DNA of 64,000 bases from Phlebotomus papatasi (Eukaryota > Arthropoda > Insecta > Diptera > Psychodidae), in NCBI RefSeq assembly GCF_024763615.1, contig NC_077223.1, forward strand, positions 90,458,627-90,522,626. The letters run 5' to 3'. The first letter of the stretch is position 1. Each line of letters starts with the position of its first letter. Below are positions 1 through 11,133 of the stretch, piece after piece. Below the pieces are notes generated by a model. That model was not told where the DNA came from, made no database searches, and saw only the letters and a program-made list of their open reading frames with translations. The position numbers and the translations under genes are program-made.

Positions 1-1113
1 TATTCCGAACAAATTGGATAATAGATTTTTGAGTGTATTAAGAATCCATAAAGGCTTTCGAGCCACTTTCCCATTGAACATTCCACCGACAAGCCACAAT
101 GTGAAACTTCTGAAGGTATTTCACATATTTTTCACGTTGTATGTATTTGATTGAAATACCTTTTGAAAGACTCTTCAAGGATAAATTTACTCATACCAAA
201 ATCCTTTTTGCTCTCATACCAAAGCACATTCTCGACTAATCTTAAATTGAAAAATATTCTTTATAACTTTTCACTCAACTTTCGCACAAAAAAGCAGAAC
301 AATGTCTTATCAAATATATTTTTCAATCACATGCAAGAAGCCTTATCAATCATGGAAATTTTAAAGAATTCTTTTGTATAGAGGATATTGAATGTACAGT
401 ACGTGTTATGTTTCCAAAGTATTATTCATTCTTCCTGTAATTTATGAAAGGTTATACAGATCTCTAAGTTCAAAAAAGCAGTTAATGATTTCATTGGAAT
501 TTTTAAATGTAAATGTGTGTCTAAATGGTTAAAATTAAAGTTTTTCAATTATGATTTATAGGTAAATGATACGCTTCGTCTAGGGGAAATTGGGGAAGTC
601 TGAGAGGTGTTTGAAGTCAATACCTGTGAGTATATGTGAGCATTTGTGACATAAAAAATCTGAACAGGTTCATGGCTCTTTGAAATAATGCCTTAAAATT
701 AAAACACGAAAAAGTATCCCATATCTCCCTGACCTCCCCTATACACCAATCTTGTCTCGAAGTTTTCTATATTCAAATAAAAACTTTAAATAATTTTTTG
801 AAAAAGTTTGACAATTTCCGTATCAGCTTAAATTTTAACACATTAAATTAAAGATTCTTTGATTGCATATGAATCAGACTTTAAAGGTCAATTTAAATAT
901 TTAACGTATTTAACACTTAAAGATTTATTAATACTATTATTTATTATTACTTAATTCTCAAACAAATAGGGTTCGCCCATCTTACAATGTTTGGTAAAAG
1001 AATAAATGAAAAAATGTATTATTAAAATTAAAGTTAGTGGATATAAGGCAAATGCAATTATAGTAGCCTATTATTAGTCAACAAATAGTCTGACATTTTG
1101 GGGTAAAGAATTA
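1..1113. other. AT-rich non-coding stretch
   Basis: I see no gene, RNA or clear terminal repeat here. The only open frames are short, of low-complexity composition and lack homology I can recognise. Confidence 0.5.
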
Positions 1114-1504
1114 CAGTGCCCGCTTTGTAATCCGGATGATTGGGAGACAATCTGACAGATATCCCACAGACAGATATAAAGATGAAAATAAGATGAATAA
1201 ATTGAATTGAATATTGAATTGAATATCCGCTTCGTTATCCGGATGGATTTTTTGAATTTGTTCAACGTCTCGAAAATATAATACAAGATTTTTTATGTAG
1301 AATTAGTAATAAAAGTTTTAAAGAAGATTAAAAAGACATAATTAGTGAAAATGCTATTATACTTCATATATTAAACAAAAACTTTACAAGATAATTCATT
1401 TTCATTGGTAAACAGACATGCATACATAATCTCAAAATTATTTTACAGGTAACCGTCGAGAACTCGTCCGGATTACGCCGATCCGGATTAGAGAGCGGGC
1501 ACTG
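1114..1504. mobile_element. pogo/Tigger-like MITE
   Basis: The ends are inverted: the left end reads CAGTGCCCGCTTTGTAATCC and the right end is the reverse complement of CAGTGCCCGCTCTCTAATCC. Each is flanked by TA, the target duplication of the Tc1/mariner/pogo superfamily. The CAGTG...TAATCCGGA type of end is known from Tigger/pogo elements. No transposase frame lies inside the 391 bp, so it is non-autonomous. Confidence 0.8.
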
Positions 1505-2160
1505 TATATAAAACTATCCCTTTGACAAATAGCGTGCGATTCGAGCTAGCTCTAGGAACTACGAACTGCCAGGCTCCACGTAAGAGTACATGGACCCTGG
1601 CAGTGGTCCCAACAATCAGGAGTGTGGTTAAGCTTTGCAGCCTCCCATAGTTTATGAAACGGAAATGGAATGACAGCGCTCTCAGACGGAAAAGTGATGA
1701 GAGATCACAACCCACCAGGATGTTACGATTGCTCGGAGATGTGATCAAGGGAGCCGAGGCCACAAACGTACCTGACACAGCCGTGGAAGGTCACCCGTAA
1801 ATTGTGAGAGGTGTAATCGAACCACATAACAGTCTTTTAGCTATTACAAGGGCCTGTGAATTTTTAGGGTTTAGGTGGTTAAAGGTCTCTGTTGGATTAC
1901 CTGGCTCACCACCAGAAAACCAGAAGAGAAGTTGAACTAATAGCGACCCTGAGCCACGCCACAAAGCAAACTTGCAGCCTCAGCCAGGCGACCACCCGCT
2001 CTGACTCTCTGAATGTGTCCACCGAGGTAATACCTAATCACAAACACGGCGGAAGAAGAGAAATCGTTTTTATCGCACTGTTTGAAGCAGAGGAGGTCAT
2101 GAGGGATGCTATCGAAGGCTTTGAAAAATCTAAAAGAAGTAGCACGACAAATTTACGATT
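1505..2160. other. anonymous, relatively GC-rich stretch
   Basis: This stretch is less AT-rich than its surroundings and contains an open frame of about 100 codons (1892..2218, +) with a basic, Ser/Thr/Arg-rich product that I do not recognise. The composition suggests an old retroelement piece or a lost exon, but I see no catalytic motif. Confidence 0.3.
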
Positions 2161-3270
2161 AACCAGAAAGGAGAATGGTCAAATCCAGTCCCGGAATCGC
2201 CACGAACGGGACCTATGACAATGCATAGACATTGGTATAGGAAACAACTTTTGTTCTGGGACCAATGTTCTAAACTATGGAGGAAAAATTCTAGAGCATA
2301 AAAACTATTCCTTAGAAGGAAGAATGGTCAAAAGTATATATGGGCACCGGTTCACCTTTATCCAGAGATGAGAGTAGGCGCATTTTGCAGATACTGGTAT
2401 AAGATTAAAAAAATTCTCGGGACCCAGCTTGATTGAATGAAAAAAAATGAATAAGTAATAACGTTAACAATCATTTTTCCAGATTTTTTATATTTCATTT
2501 TTCGCCTCATTAAGATCTGTTGATACGTAAAAGATAGAAACATATCCTCATATAATCTAATTGGCACTAGTGGTGATTTTTTTGATATTGTAATCAAGGT
2601 TTTGGAGTTGCTTCTCGATTTATTGTCTACAGAAGTTGTACTAATATGCAATTCAGTGGATTAATAACAATTTGTGGGAAGGAATTCTTTCTATATTGGG
2701 ACTATCAGGCAAGTGGGTGTTGGGGTGATATGCTAGTTCAATGGTCTTCCTTAAGCTTTGTTCCCATATCAAATTTCAGCTTTTGACCTTCTCTCAGAAA
2801 GGAATTATAGGGTAAAATGCTCTCATTTTGTATGGGGGCTACCAGAAGGGATGATGGAAGAAGGGTTCGGTATGTATGGTCGAAAAGTTTCCTTTAAGCC
2901 TTGTTCGCATGCCGTATTTCAGCATTGTACCTCTTCTCAGAAAGAAGTCATAAGATAAAATAGCCCCATTTTGTATGGGGCTACAAGAATGGAGGGTCAA
3001 GGGAGGGGGTGGTATGCATGAATAAAAAGTTTAAGTAATACACTGGCCCTATACCGAATTTCATCAAGATCGCTTTAGTCGTTCTTGAGTAATTCGTTGT
3101 CAAAAAAGCGATATTTCGGAAGGATAAGCGCTTTTTTACAAGGACTCCCAGCGTTTATGGTCCTGGATCCCGGCAATTTTTCAATCTTATATCAGTACCT
3201 ACAAAATGCTCCTACTCTCGTTTGTGCCGATTCCGGGACCAGCGCCCATATAGTTTTTGACCATTCTCCT
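2160..3270. repeat. inverted-repeat block with two tandem units inside
   Basis: The segment around 2328-2425 (containing GAGAGTAGGCGCATTTTGCA) recurs as a diverged reverse complement around 3158-3262. Between them, two units of about 130 bp start near 2755 and 2895. Both contain TTTCAGC, TTCTCAGAAAG and CATTTTGTATGGGG. This looks like an old foldback element with internal duplication. No coding capacity is visible. Confidence 0.55.
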
Positions 3271-3289
3271 TTAGTAATATCATGTTACG

Positions 3290-3500
3290 AAGTAGCACAA
3301 AAGTAGTACTGGGTCCAGCGTGAAATCCTGACTGAAATGCAGCAAGAAGATGCTCAAAGTCTAAATGAGGAGTGATCTGCTCAAGAAGTAATACTTCAAA
3401 GACTTTAGAAAGGACAGGCAATATACTTATTGGTTTATAGTCCGACAGACTGACTGAGTTACTGATTTTGGGAATAGGTATTTCCAAAGGTTAGTTCCAC
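3290..3500 (-). pseudogene. Jockey-type LINE reverse transcriptase fragment
   Basis: A minus-strand open stretch of about 65 codons matches the beginning of the reverse transcriptase domain of non-LTR retrotransposons. It reads IPIPK, then SLSDYKPISILPVLSKVFE, then FQSGF with ST shortly after. These are the conserved fingers motifs of Jockey/CR1-like LINEs. The homology stops at about 3290, where the frame runs into the neighbouring inverted repeat. The catalytic YADD region is absent. It is a truncated, dead copy, possibly of the same family as the LINE at 13330-13905, which preserves a different part of the protein. Confidence 0.8.
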
Positions 3501-4070
3501 AGACTTGGATAGGAAGAGGAAGTGATAATGAAGTTAAATGTGCTACATAGGATTGGTAGAATAACTGGGAGAATCAGCCGAACAAAAGCCAAGGGACCTC
3601 ATCATATCCCTTAGTTAAAACGTGAAATGGCAAAAACTATTTCTTAGAGCGACACACACTAAAAATTAAGGGTCATGGAGCTCAAGGCTCATGGTGCAAT
3701 GGTGGGCAGGTTACAGACACAGCTACCACAGTAGAAGTGAAGTACAATTTAGTTAATCAGCATCAGGGTCAGGTGCAACTGAAGAGCGAAGTTTGAGGCC
3801 AAGCCGTCTGATATTTAGCGGGAGAACATTAGGTAGAAGATTGGTATCGAGACTATTTCAGAATTGATCAATTAAACAAGAAATATTAAAATTGATGACG
3901 CGTTTTCGAACAATCCCCAAAAAACAAGGTTCTGGAGAGGAAGAACAGGGTTGAAGTTTAAATGAAGAACATGTTAATGGTCCCTGGATCGACTTATGTG
4001 GGGGGGCAAGTCTCCAAAGACCCCAATCTTGTCCGATTGTCTGTAATAGTTTGAACTTTTCTAGACATTT
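3501..4070. other. anonymous intergenic stretch
   Basis: No gene or clear repeat boundary was recognised. It may contain further decayed LINE sequence upstream of the RT fragment. Confidence 0.3.
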
Positions 4071-4071
4071 C

Positions 4072-4632
4072 TATAGTCAAGTGTGCTAATCCGGGCGCTT
4101 CGCTATCTGGATCGTTTATGACTAATACACTTAAAATAATATTTAAAAATATATATTTCCGTAATATAGTCACTACAGTAACATAATATAACTATTCAAG
4201 TTTGAGAAAAAGCAAAAATAATATTTTTATCCATTGAATAAGTGAGTGTAGTCGACTCATTTCAATCTTGTGCCAGTTGGGTTCTTCACTAAAAATTTTC
4301 TAGCAGTGATATTTTCGCTAATGACAGCTCGTTGATTGAAAACATTTATTGTTTTTTCCTTATGAAAAAAGTATTTTAAATCCAAAGGTTTAATTAAAAG
4401 TGAATTAGCGAAAAGGCGACCCACTTAGTGCATGCTGACTTATTTCAGTATTATCATTATTTTATAAATTTTCTTAATTATTTTTAAAATTTTTTTTATA
4501 TTATGTTTCTGAATGAAACAGTGAATAATTCTATAGATTTTGAAGAAGTAAAAGAGAATTTCATCAGTCCAAAAACAAGCGTTTAAGTAGCACTCTTCGG
4601 AAAACGATCCACTTACCACACCTTACTATATG
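4072..4632. mobile_element. pogo-like element, uninterrupted copy A
   Basis: It begins AGTCAAGTGTGCTAATCCGG and ends near CACTTACCACACCTTACTAT. Both ends resemble the CAGTnAAGTG.nTAA type. The whole element recurs in reverse orientation at 46566..48086, there split by a foldback insertion. It has no transposase frame. It serves as the empty-site reference for that insertion. Confidence 0.75.
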
Positions 4633-5992
4633 GAGTAGTGAAATTGTCAAACATGGCTATATTCCTAAAAATTTTCAAAAATTGTGAATACATAAACTTT
4701 GCGAAAATAGTCGGCTACTACCAAATCTGATGGTACGATTAAATGTAGATCAAATGCATAAATCTAATATGCTACAACGAACAACGAAAAAGCAAAAAAG
4801 TCCTAGAAGAATCCTAGCCAAAACAATTCAAACCAACCAAATAGCTACAAGTATTATTCCCAAAATCACTTGCCAAAAATTTTCCAAGCCACAAAATCCA
4901 TTCGTTTACGACAGCCGCACGAATAAAACTACTATTTCCATTTCCGGCAATCATTTGTGAGTTTATTGATTGTACCAATTCGACATTTCCGGGAGAGTAT
5001 ATGAGAACGATAGGATGGGGCCTTTTTCACCTTGTCGCGTTCTCCAAAAACGTGCACAATTGAGCTGAAGGATCCGCAAGTACAATACTTAAAATGAATA
5101 GAATATTCTCGAGGAAATATTCAATATTTTACAAGAGGGTGTCTCACAATCCCACCCCTTTCGAGGTGAATTCGGTGTTGATTCGATGTGCTCATATATA
5201 AAAGAAGCTGATGGATACAATATGGAATACCGAAGTGGATGCCAAGGGGTACGATGTGTTGAGTATGATGTGGAAGAATAAGGAAGCCTGTCTCGCCTCC
5301 ACAAGCTCCATCTACAAACCACCCAACCAGCCTCTCCCCTCGACAAGTCGTTGATGGTTTTGTGTTGGAGGAAATTGTTTGGCTCGAATTTATTGGCTTG
5401 TCGGCGCTTTTTCGCTTGTTTATTTGCATAAAACACAATGGGAACACATTATTTGCTCACGCTAGAATTGCTTCATACAATCAAACAGAAAAGAATGACT
5501 AATTCCATCAGCAACTCTCATCCCAAAGTTATTTTGAAATGGAACTCCATGCTCTGCTTTTCCATTAATATATCTACTATATTATATCTGTACTTATCAC
5601 ATTAATTCTTGATTTCTTGAATGAAAGATAACCCACTGAAATTTATCAAATAAATGGAAATTATTTTGAACTCCTTCTCTTTTCATTCAAGGATTTTGAA
5701 GGTATTTGCTTACACATTGATTAAACAATTAATTTAGCAAACATTTTCCAATGATACTGGCTCATATTGCTGACCCTCCAGAAAGTCTGATAAAAAAGGT
5801 TAAACGGGTAAAAACTGATAAGGTTGTCTCAGTTTATGGAAGTTGTGATTCTGTCATCTATTAACCCATTTTAGCTCGGATTCTTTACAATCTAAGCTTT
5901 TGTAGTCAGAGTTGAAATCCGACCTCGTCAAATCGGGCCCAAATTTTGGATTTATGGTGCTATTCCAATGAAAAAATCACCATGTTTTTGTT
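4633..5992. other. apparently unique intergenic DNA with a TATA-like site
   Basis: No element ends were found. At 5193-5206 there is CATATATAAAAGAA, a good TATA-box match on the plus strand, followed by a more GC-rich 5210-5450. No convincing exon follows it: the first ATG downstream closes after about 20 codons. Open frames of about 110 codons on the minus strand (5089..5447) overlap each other in two frames and look like chance. Confidence 0.35.
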
Positions 5993-6229
5993 ACACTGAG
6001 AGAAATCCGAAAAAGTTAAAATAACATTCCGGAAATGTTCATTTTACCCTGCAGTATTGATCAGAAATCGATGTAAATATTAGCCTTTTTAGGTGTATTA
6101 GGGGTAAAAGGTACCCTTTTTCATATTAATTTTACCCTTAATTAAAAAATGTTGATATATTTTTACACCCAAAAAGTGTTAAATTTATGAGGAAAAATGT
6201 TAATTGCACCCTCTTTTTTTCTCAGTGTA
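5993..6229. mobile_element. CACTGAGA-ended MITE, copy 1
   Basis: The ends are TACACTGAGAGAAA and TTTCTCAGTGTA, that is, TA flanks and CACTGAGA inverted ends. A second copy lies at 35186..35440 with the same internal sequence (both contain AACATTCCGGAAATGTT and TTTTACCCTGCAGTATTGAT). There is no coding capacity. Confidence 0.8.
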
Positions 6230-6640
6230 GCACATTACTGTTCTCAAGTACTAAAAAAGATCATGTCTGTTCCCAAACGTCATTTCAAGGAAAATAAAGA
6301 GTAGAGTATATTAATGCTGCTCGCCGACTTTTCGCACCTGAGAATTCACGAGGAAACTAATGGAAAATCTGGGAAAACCCGCGGTTGAGGCTAAAGTTGC
6401 CAACTCACGGCCATCCAACTGCATCACGCCACCAAGCTGACATGGCTGACATGACAGGTTACTCCCACACTGACTGAATGTCAGATGACATTTTGATCGG
6501 GTGAAAGCTTGCTTGGAGGGAATATTCGAATTCGGATTTCGGTTGAACTTTTCATTTTTGTGGTGATTTTGAAACACGACGAGAACTGGGGAAAATATGA
6601 AATCTTTGTGTAGAGAGATGAACCTTACATCTTGTCTATA
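6230..6640. other. anonymous stretch, moderately GC-rich
   Basis: An open minus-strand frame of 88 codons (6311..6577) has no recognisable domain. I see nothing else here. Confidence 0.3.
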
Positions 6641-6704
6641 TTGATGGGGAAACCGGAAATCGTCGGGAAATGGAATCTCTCAAGGAAAACTCATCAACTT
6701 TTCT

Positions 6705-6745
6705 CAAAGCTTTCGGCTCAGGCTCCGAGCCTTCATCAGTGACTG
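6705..6745 (-). ncRNA. hammerhead-ribozyme-like core of the Penelope-like element
   Basis: On the minus strand the sequence reads CTGATGA (6739..6733), then a GGCTC...GAGCC stem-loop, then GAAA (6714..6711). This is the conserved hammerhead core with helix II. After GAAA the sequence GCTTT-GAGA-AAAGT can form helix III with a GNRA-type loop. It lies about 350 bp downstream of the Penelope-like ORF on the same strand; Penelope-like elements are known to carry hammerhead motifs. By my alignment the expected cleavage-site base is not a good match and helix I is short, so activity is uncertain. Confidence 0.6.
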
Positions 6746-7096
6746 GAGCAAAAGAGAGAGCCATTCCTTATTCATACTTTTCATAAATATTTTTTCCAAA
6801 CTTACTCAAGTCTAATATTACTCTCCTGAGATTCGTTCAAGATATTTAACGTCAAATTATGGGTACAGGGCATATGGACAAAGTGGGGGCACGTTTTTAC
6901 AATTCTACAAAACTTTTTCACTATTTCGTCAACAATTTTACAATTAATAGAAATGTTACAGGCTTCTGGGATCTCTTCTTTGTTCGCACTAAACTCTTTG
7001 GCAGTCCAGAAGTTGAGGAACGGTTTCTGATTTTAATTTTGTCCGTTGGCTATTTTTGAATTTGTTTCTCGGTTTTCTGGTGTCTGTTTTAAAAAA

Positions 7097-7942
7097 TCAT
7101 CGATCATCCATGACGTCATCAGCTCCAATCAAAGCTGCATATACTGTTGAGAGCTTTTCGATGTCTTGCCTTTTATTTACCACTCTGTTTATGTTTTTCT
7201 TTATGTGTAGCATATCCAGGAATAATCTCTTGGAGTAATGCTTATGGGTGTCGATTATTGTGGTACTCTCAAACCGAAACTTGTGACCCGTATTAGCCGT
7301 GTGTGTACACAATGCTGAAGCCTGTTCATTTGTTATTGGTGGCCGGCAATCTCTTCGATGCTGCGGTAGGCGATTCCGGAGATGTTGTCCCGTGGTCCCG
7401 ATGTATATTCGATCACATCCACCACACGAGATCTCATATACAATGTCTGACCTATATTCCAATGGTATGGGATCTTTTATTTTTGTGAAATAATCCTTCA
7501 CCCGTATTGTTGGTCTCAGTGCAATTTTCTTGTTACCAGGTCCCTTATCGATGATACTCTTTAATCGTTCCGACAACCCCCTCACGTAGCTCATAGAGTG
7601 AAATTCCATGGGCTCATTCGGTCTCGCTTCTACTTCACTGGTGCTTTCAGCTCTCCTGTGCTCACGTTCTGGCCTCAGCAGGGACCGAATGATGTGTTCC
7701 GGAAAACCGTTTTTTCTGAGTGTTTGCTTCATTACAACATCCGGATTATCATCTTCTTTCGAAGTGAGCTTTTTCACCCTATTTATGAAGTTCTTGGCTA
7801 CGTTCAGTATCATATTCATCGGATGCAGACTGTGATAATTTAACATACGTTGAGAAGAACATGGTTTGCTATACCAAACCGTTTTTATTAGTCCCTCCGG
7901 AGATCTGTGAAGCATCTGGGTACTCGGGGACACTAAGGAACC
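7097..7942 (-). pseudogene. Penelope-like retroelement, 3' part with GIY-YIG endonuclease domain (5'-truncated)
   Basis: This open frame of about 280 codons is the C-terminal part of a Penelope-like element protein, which in full joins a reverse transcriptase to a GIY-YIG nuclease. Near its start it shows the end-of-RT motif WYSKPCSSQRMLNYHSLHP, then a linker. The GIY-YIG domain starts at about residue 165 (DIVYEISC, GCDRIYIGTTGQHLRNR). An R-x3-H stretch (LPQHRRDC) and later ICTHTANTGHKF-type residues follow. The catalytic palm of the RT is missing: an in-frame TAA lies just upstream and no RT motifs follow beyond 7942. The nuclease part has no stop or frameshift, so the copy may be fairly young, but without the RT it cannot move by itself. 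The hammerhead-like core at 6705..6745 lies downstream on the same strand and probably belongs to it. Confidence 0.85.
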
Positions 7943-9770
7943 CGAAAATACCGGTTATTTGAAATCACGCGGAAAAAGTTTTCATTTAGTTGCACAGTGT
8001 TTTCGTTTGAACCTCAACAGAGATTGTTAAGGACAGTTTTAGTTTTTGAGATAATTAGTACTGTATTTATCATGAAAAGAATGACGTTTCCATTTGGAGT
8101 AGCGAAAAATTTCCATTTGGAGCAGGTTTTAAATTAGCTTAATTTACCCTATCGTACATTACAGCCAATTGATCACTGGATTAATTTAAACGGCTGTTAC
8201 TATCGAAATTCAGGATATTCATAAATTATAATCTTAATCTACGATTAATTGTAATCAGTAAAAATAGATTAAACCGCAGCATCTCAATAGCTGTGATTAT
8301 AGAAAAAAATCACAGAAGAAGTTTATCCAATTGAGTGAATTTAGTATATAGAGGAGTTGATATAATGGTGCTGATATGAAAAATAATCGCTGCCTTTGCG
8401 CCCTTTGAAACGCACCCGAAAAAAAAAACAAGAAAAAATCTGCAAAGAAATCAATCGGCATTTGATTTCACAAATCAATGAATTTCCTCCATTTCCTTGC
8501 GAAATTTGTTTGGGTCAGAAAACTGTGAAAGAAAAAAAGGAATCCTCAAAGCTCTCCACTTGAATCCATATCAAACGATACAATAACCGTCTCTCTTTGG
8601 TAATACATATTCACTCTGGTATCGTTCTACCCTGTATTATATACATTTTCCTTTTTTTTTTTGTCTTATTTATAGAGCTTCTATTCTTGGCAGCTCAACA
8701 AGAACCAAAAGAAATGGAAATGTATCGGAAAAATCCGAGTTGTAAGACATGGTGAATTTATTTAAATGTCTAGCAAGAGCTAATTTGAAAGGCTGATTTT
8801 GAAATTGGCTGATTGGAAAAAACGAGAAGAGATAATACTGTCAATTTATTTAGAGTGTGTATACTTCATTGACTTACATGCTGACAGTATCACTCCCATT
8901 CTTCAGGCATTCCTGGTACCATGTTTAGGATGAAACCATTTATCTTTATGGATTATTTCACGTCGCGGATTTTGTGTCTTTCGAAGCTGGAGCTTTGCGA
9001 ATTCAACGTATTTAGCGTATTTGGTAAGGTTGTTGAACCATTTGTTCGAGGGTACTAGAGGGAAGAAGAATTTAAACTGCTCTTCAAATCTTCAAAAAAT
9101 GGGTCAGTAACAACCCTGCTTTCCTATGTAAGTTAAATTAATTATGTTTCAACTTTAAATGTAGGTCAATATTTATATTTCTCTTTTCTATTTAAATCTC
9201 TTTTATTCCACATAACTTTGCAATAAGGTTGTTGATTTTGTTTGTAGCTTCCATTCAGATGAGGGTACAACTCGCTTGGTATATTTTTAATTTTTTTCAC
9301 AAGCTGGGCAATTCTTAAGCAAAATTTACGACACTTTAACGATGTTTGTTGCGCGTTTCCTGCAGAATTCCTGTGAAATCTCTACTGTCACCCTCTAGCT
9401 AGAGGCTCATGCATAAAGTGGGTCAATAAGGGTCGGGATTGTACAGTTCTCGAGGACACACTTGGCCCAAAATAATGAAATTGACATGCTATTTCCACTC
9501 TGAGAATTGTAGCTTCTGGGGCTCAAAGGTTTTACGCTCGTACGTGTTCACAGTGGAGGCCGCAGGTCTTAAAATGGAACTGCTCTACCATCCCCTAAAA
9601 TTCCATCCCGGAGGCCTCTCCTTCATGCCCAATTTCACGAAGAAGAGAGACTATGTGGTGTCAGCATCTAATTGGCACCCATGTTAATGCTCTGTGACTA
9701 TTAAACAAGAAATTCCTATTCCCCTTGGAATTGTACATTAAATATGACACAGTGTTGGAGAATTTCAATT
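7943..9770. other. AT-rich intergenic DNA
   Basis: No gene or element ends were recognised. An 82-codon plus frame at 9439..9687 is unsupported by any motif. The region may be host unique sequence. Confidence 0.35.
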
Positions 9771-9778
9771 TTGACAGT

Positions 9779-10560
9779 GCACAGTGGGGCCGCTCCATAC
9801 AAAAAGTGGCCAAAACCCCAGCTCTGTGGTGAAAAGGTCATATATAGCTAATTTGGGGTCCCTGATTCCAATTCTGATACCAAAAATTGAAAAATCTTAG
9901 GGGAAAGGCGGGTAAACTTACATAGAACCAGTAAACACCAACAAAATATATTTTGTAAGGCATACGGTTAGAGATAGAGATTTGGGACCTTCCGGGCACC
10001 CCCCCATAAGTCTACTCTGGGATTATTAATATGCTCCTCATTTAACCCCCACCCCTCCCCCACCCACCAAAATTATGTTTTTTATGATATCTCGAAAACG
10101 TGCAGTGCGATTGTCTTCATTTTTGGATATGTTTTAGAGATTAAACAGGCGGACATCTTCTCCATATACGAACATCCCGTTGAATCATTCCTGATAACGG
10201 ATTTTCAAGGTCAAAAGTTATAAAGGATCTAGAAAGCGCATTTATCAAGCGAATGGAGTCATGTTTGGGGTCGTTGGAAAGGTCTCGAAATTTCCGACAA
10301 AACTGAACCGGTTCCAATCGGTTTTAAACCGGTAATGAACCGGTTCATAACCGATAACTAATTTTTATACGAAATTCAATTACATTACTCCAAAAACTAT
10401 TTTGTGGGATCTTTTGAGTGATTTATGAACCAGTTCAAATCGATTGTAATCCAGTAAAAATTGAAAACACTTTGAAGATATAAATAAAAACTCTAAGAAA
10501 TACATATTTTATTTTATATGCTCGAATACTATAGTACGATGATTTTAGCCATAAGTTGAA
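9779..10560. repeat. interspersed repeat with ACCGGTT-rich segment, copy 1
   Basis: The segment around 10230-10370 (GGTCTCGAAATTTCCGAC, then CTGAACCGGTT, GGTTCATAACCGATAAC) is the reverse complement, with divergence, of 42510-42630. Flanking parts around 9990-10200 also match 42640-42910. A related piece lies at 40530-40760. I see no ORF; it is a non-coding dispersed repeat. Confidence 0.6.
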
Positions 10561-10565
10561 GTCTT

Positions 10566-10625
10566 ATGGCGTCTACACACTAGAAGCAATTTTCGTCAAA
10601 AAGTGCATTTTTAATTTTGACGTTA
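10566..10625. repeat. solo end of the GTCTACACATT foldback family
   Basis: GGCGTCTACACACTAGAAGC followed by AATTTTCGTCAAAAAGTGC matches the piece at 36018-36080 and resembles the terminus of the large foldback at 28967..30985. Only one end is visible here. Confidence 0.55.
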
Positions 10626-10769
10626 AAAAGGTGTTTATAAACAATTTATGTGTGAATAAGGAATCCGGAGTAAAATATGTAAAATATGTGTGAAAGTCCC
10701 ACGTTATAAGGTTTTATGTCATGGGGTTTGAAAATTACGCTATGTAAGTTCTTTGTATTTTTTGGGCAT

Positions 10770-10800
10770 AAATAACTTCAAATTCAAATTCAAATTCAAA
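10770..10800. repeat. TTCAAA microsatellite
   Basis: About five tandem copies of a TTCAAA-type hexamer are visible. Confidence 0.8.
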
Positions 10801-10991
10801 GCTGTAACGTATTGCCACCTCTTTTGTTCTGTTTCTTCTCCTCAAGAGTCTGCTTTTAGAATATCCATAGTACAATTAAACCATTTATCCATGTGTGGTA
10901 GTTTTCTACGTCACATGTGTGTGAAAGAGTGAATAAATACTAAAAACAAAGAAATTAATTTTTGATTTTCCTTTTCAATATATTTTTTGAT

Positions 10992-11133
10992 TTAGGTTCT
11001 TATTAAATCTTGCACGTCTTCTGGGAGTACATTTTCTGTCTTTTTCTTCTCCATTTGGTGATAGCGATAGTGGGAGATTACAGGATCTGACCCAACAATT
11101 AAACCATTAATCAGATCCTGGTTTGCGGCCGTC
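10992..11133 (-). CDS. RAG1-like gene, exon 5 (C-terminus)
   Basis: This is 142 bp from acceptor TTGTAG|GACGG to the stop TAA at 10994..10992. The split codon AG+G restores Arg, and the exon continues TAANQDLINGLIVGSDPVIS, ending VQDLIRT. The NxDL...GSDPVIS wording is the usual C-terminal motif of this transposase group. Confidence 0.82.

Noticed and set aside
5089..5447. A minus-strand gene of about 110 codons
   Set aside because: Two frames are open over the same stretch, no domain is seen, and the plus strand shows a TATA-like site without an exon; not enough to call.
7056..7843. Plus-strand frames opposite the Penelope-like protein
   Set aside because: Antisense of a recognised GIY-YIG/RT-end frame; composition is a mirror of it.
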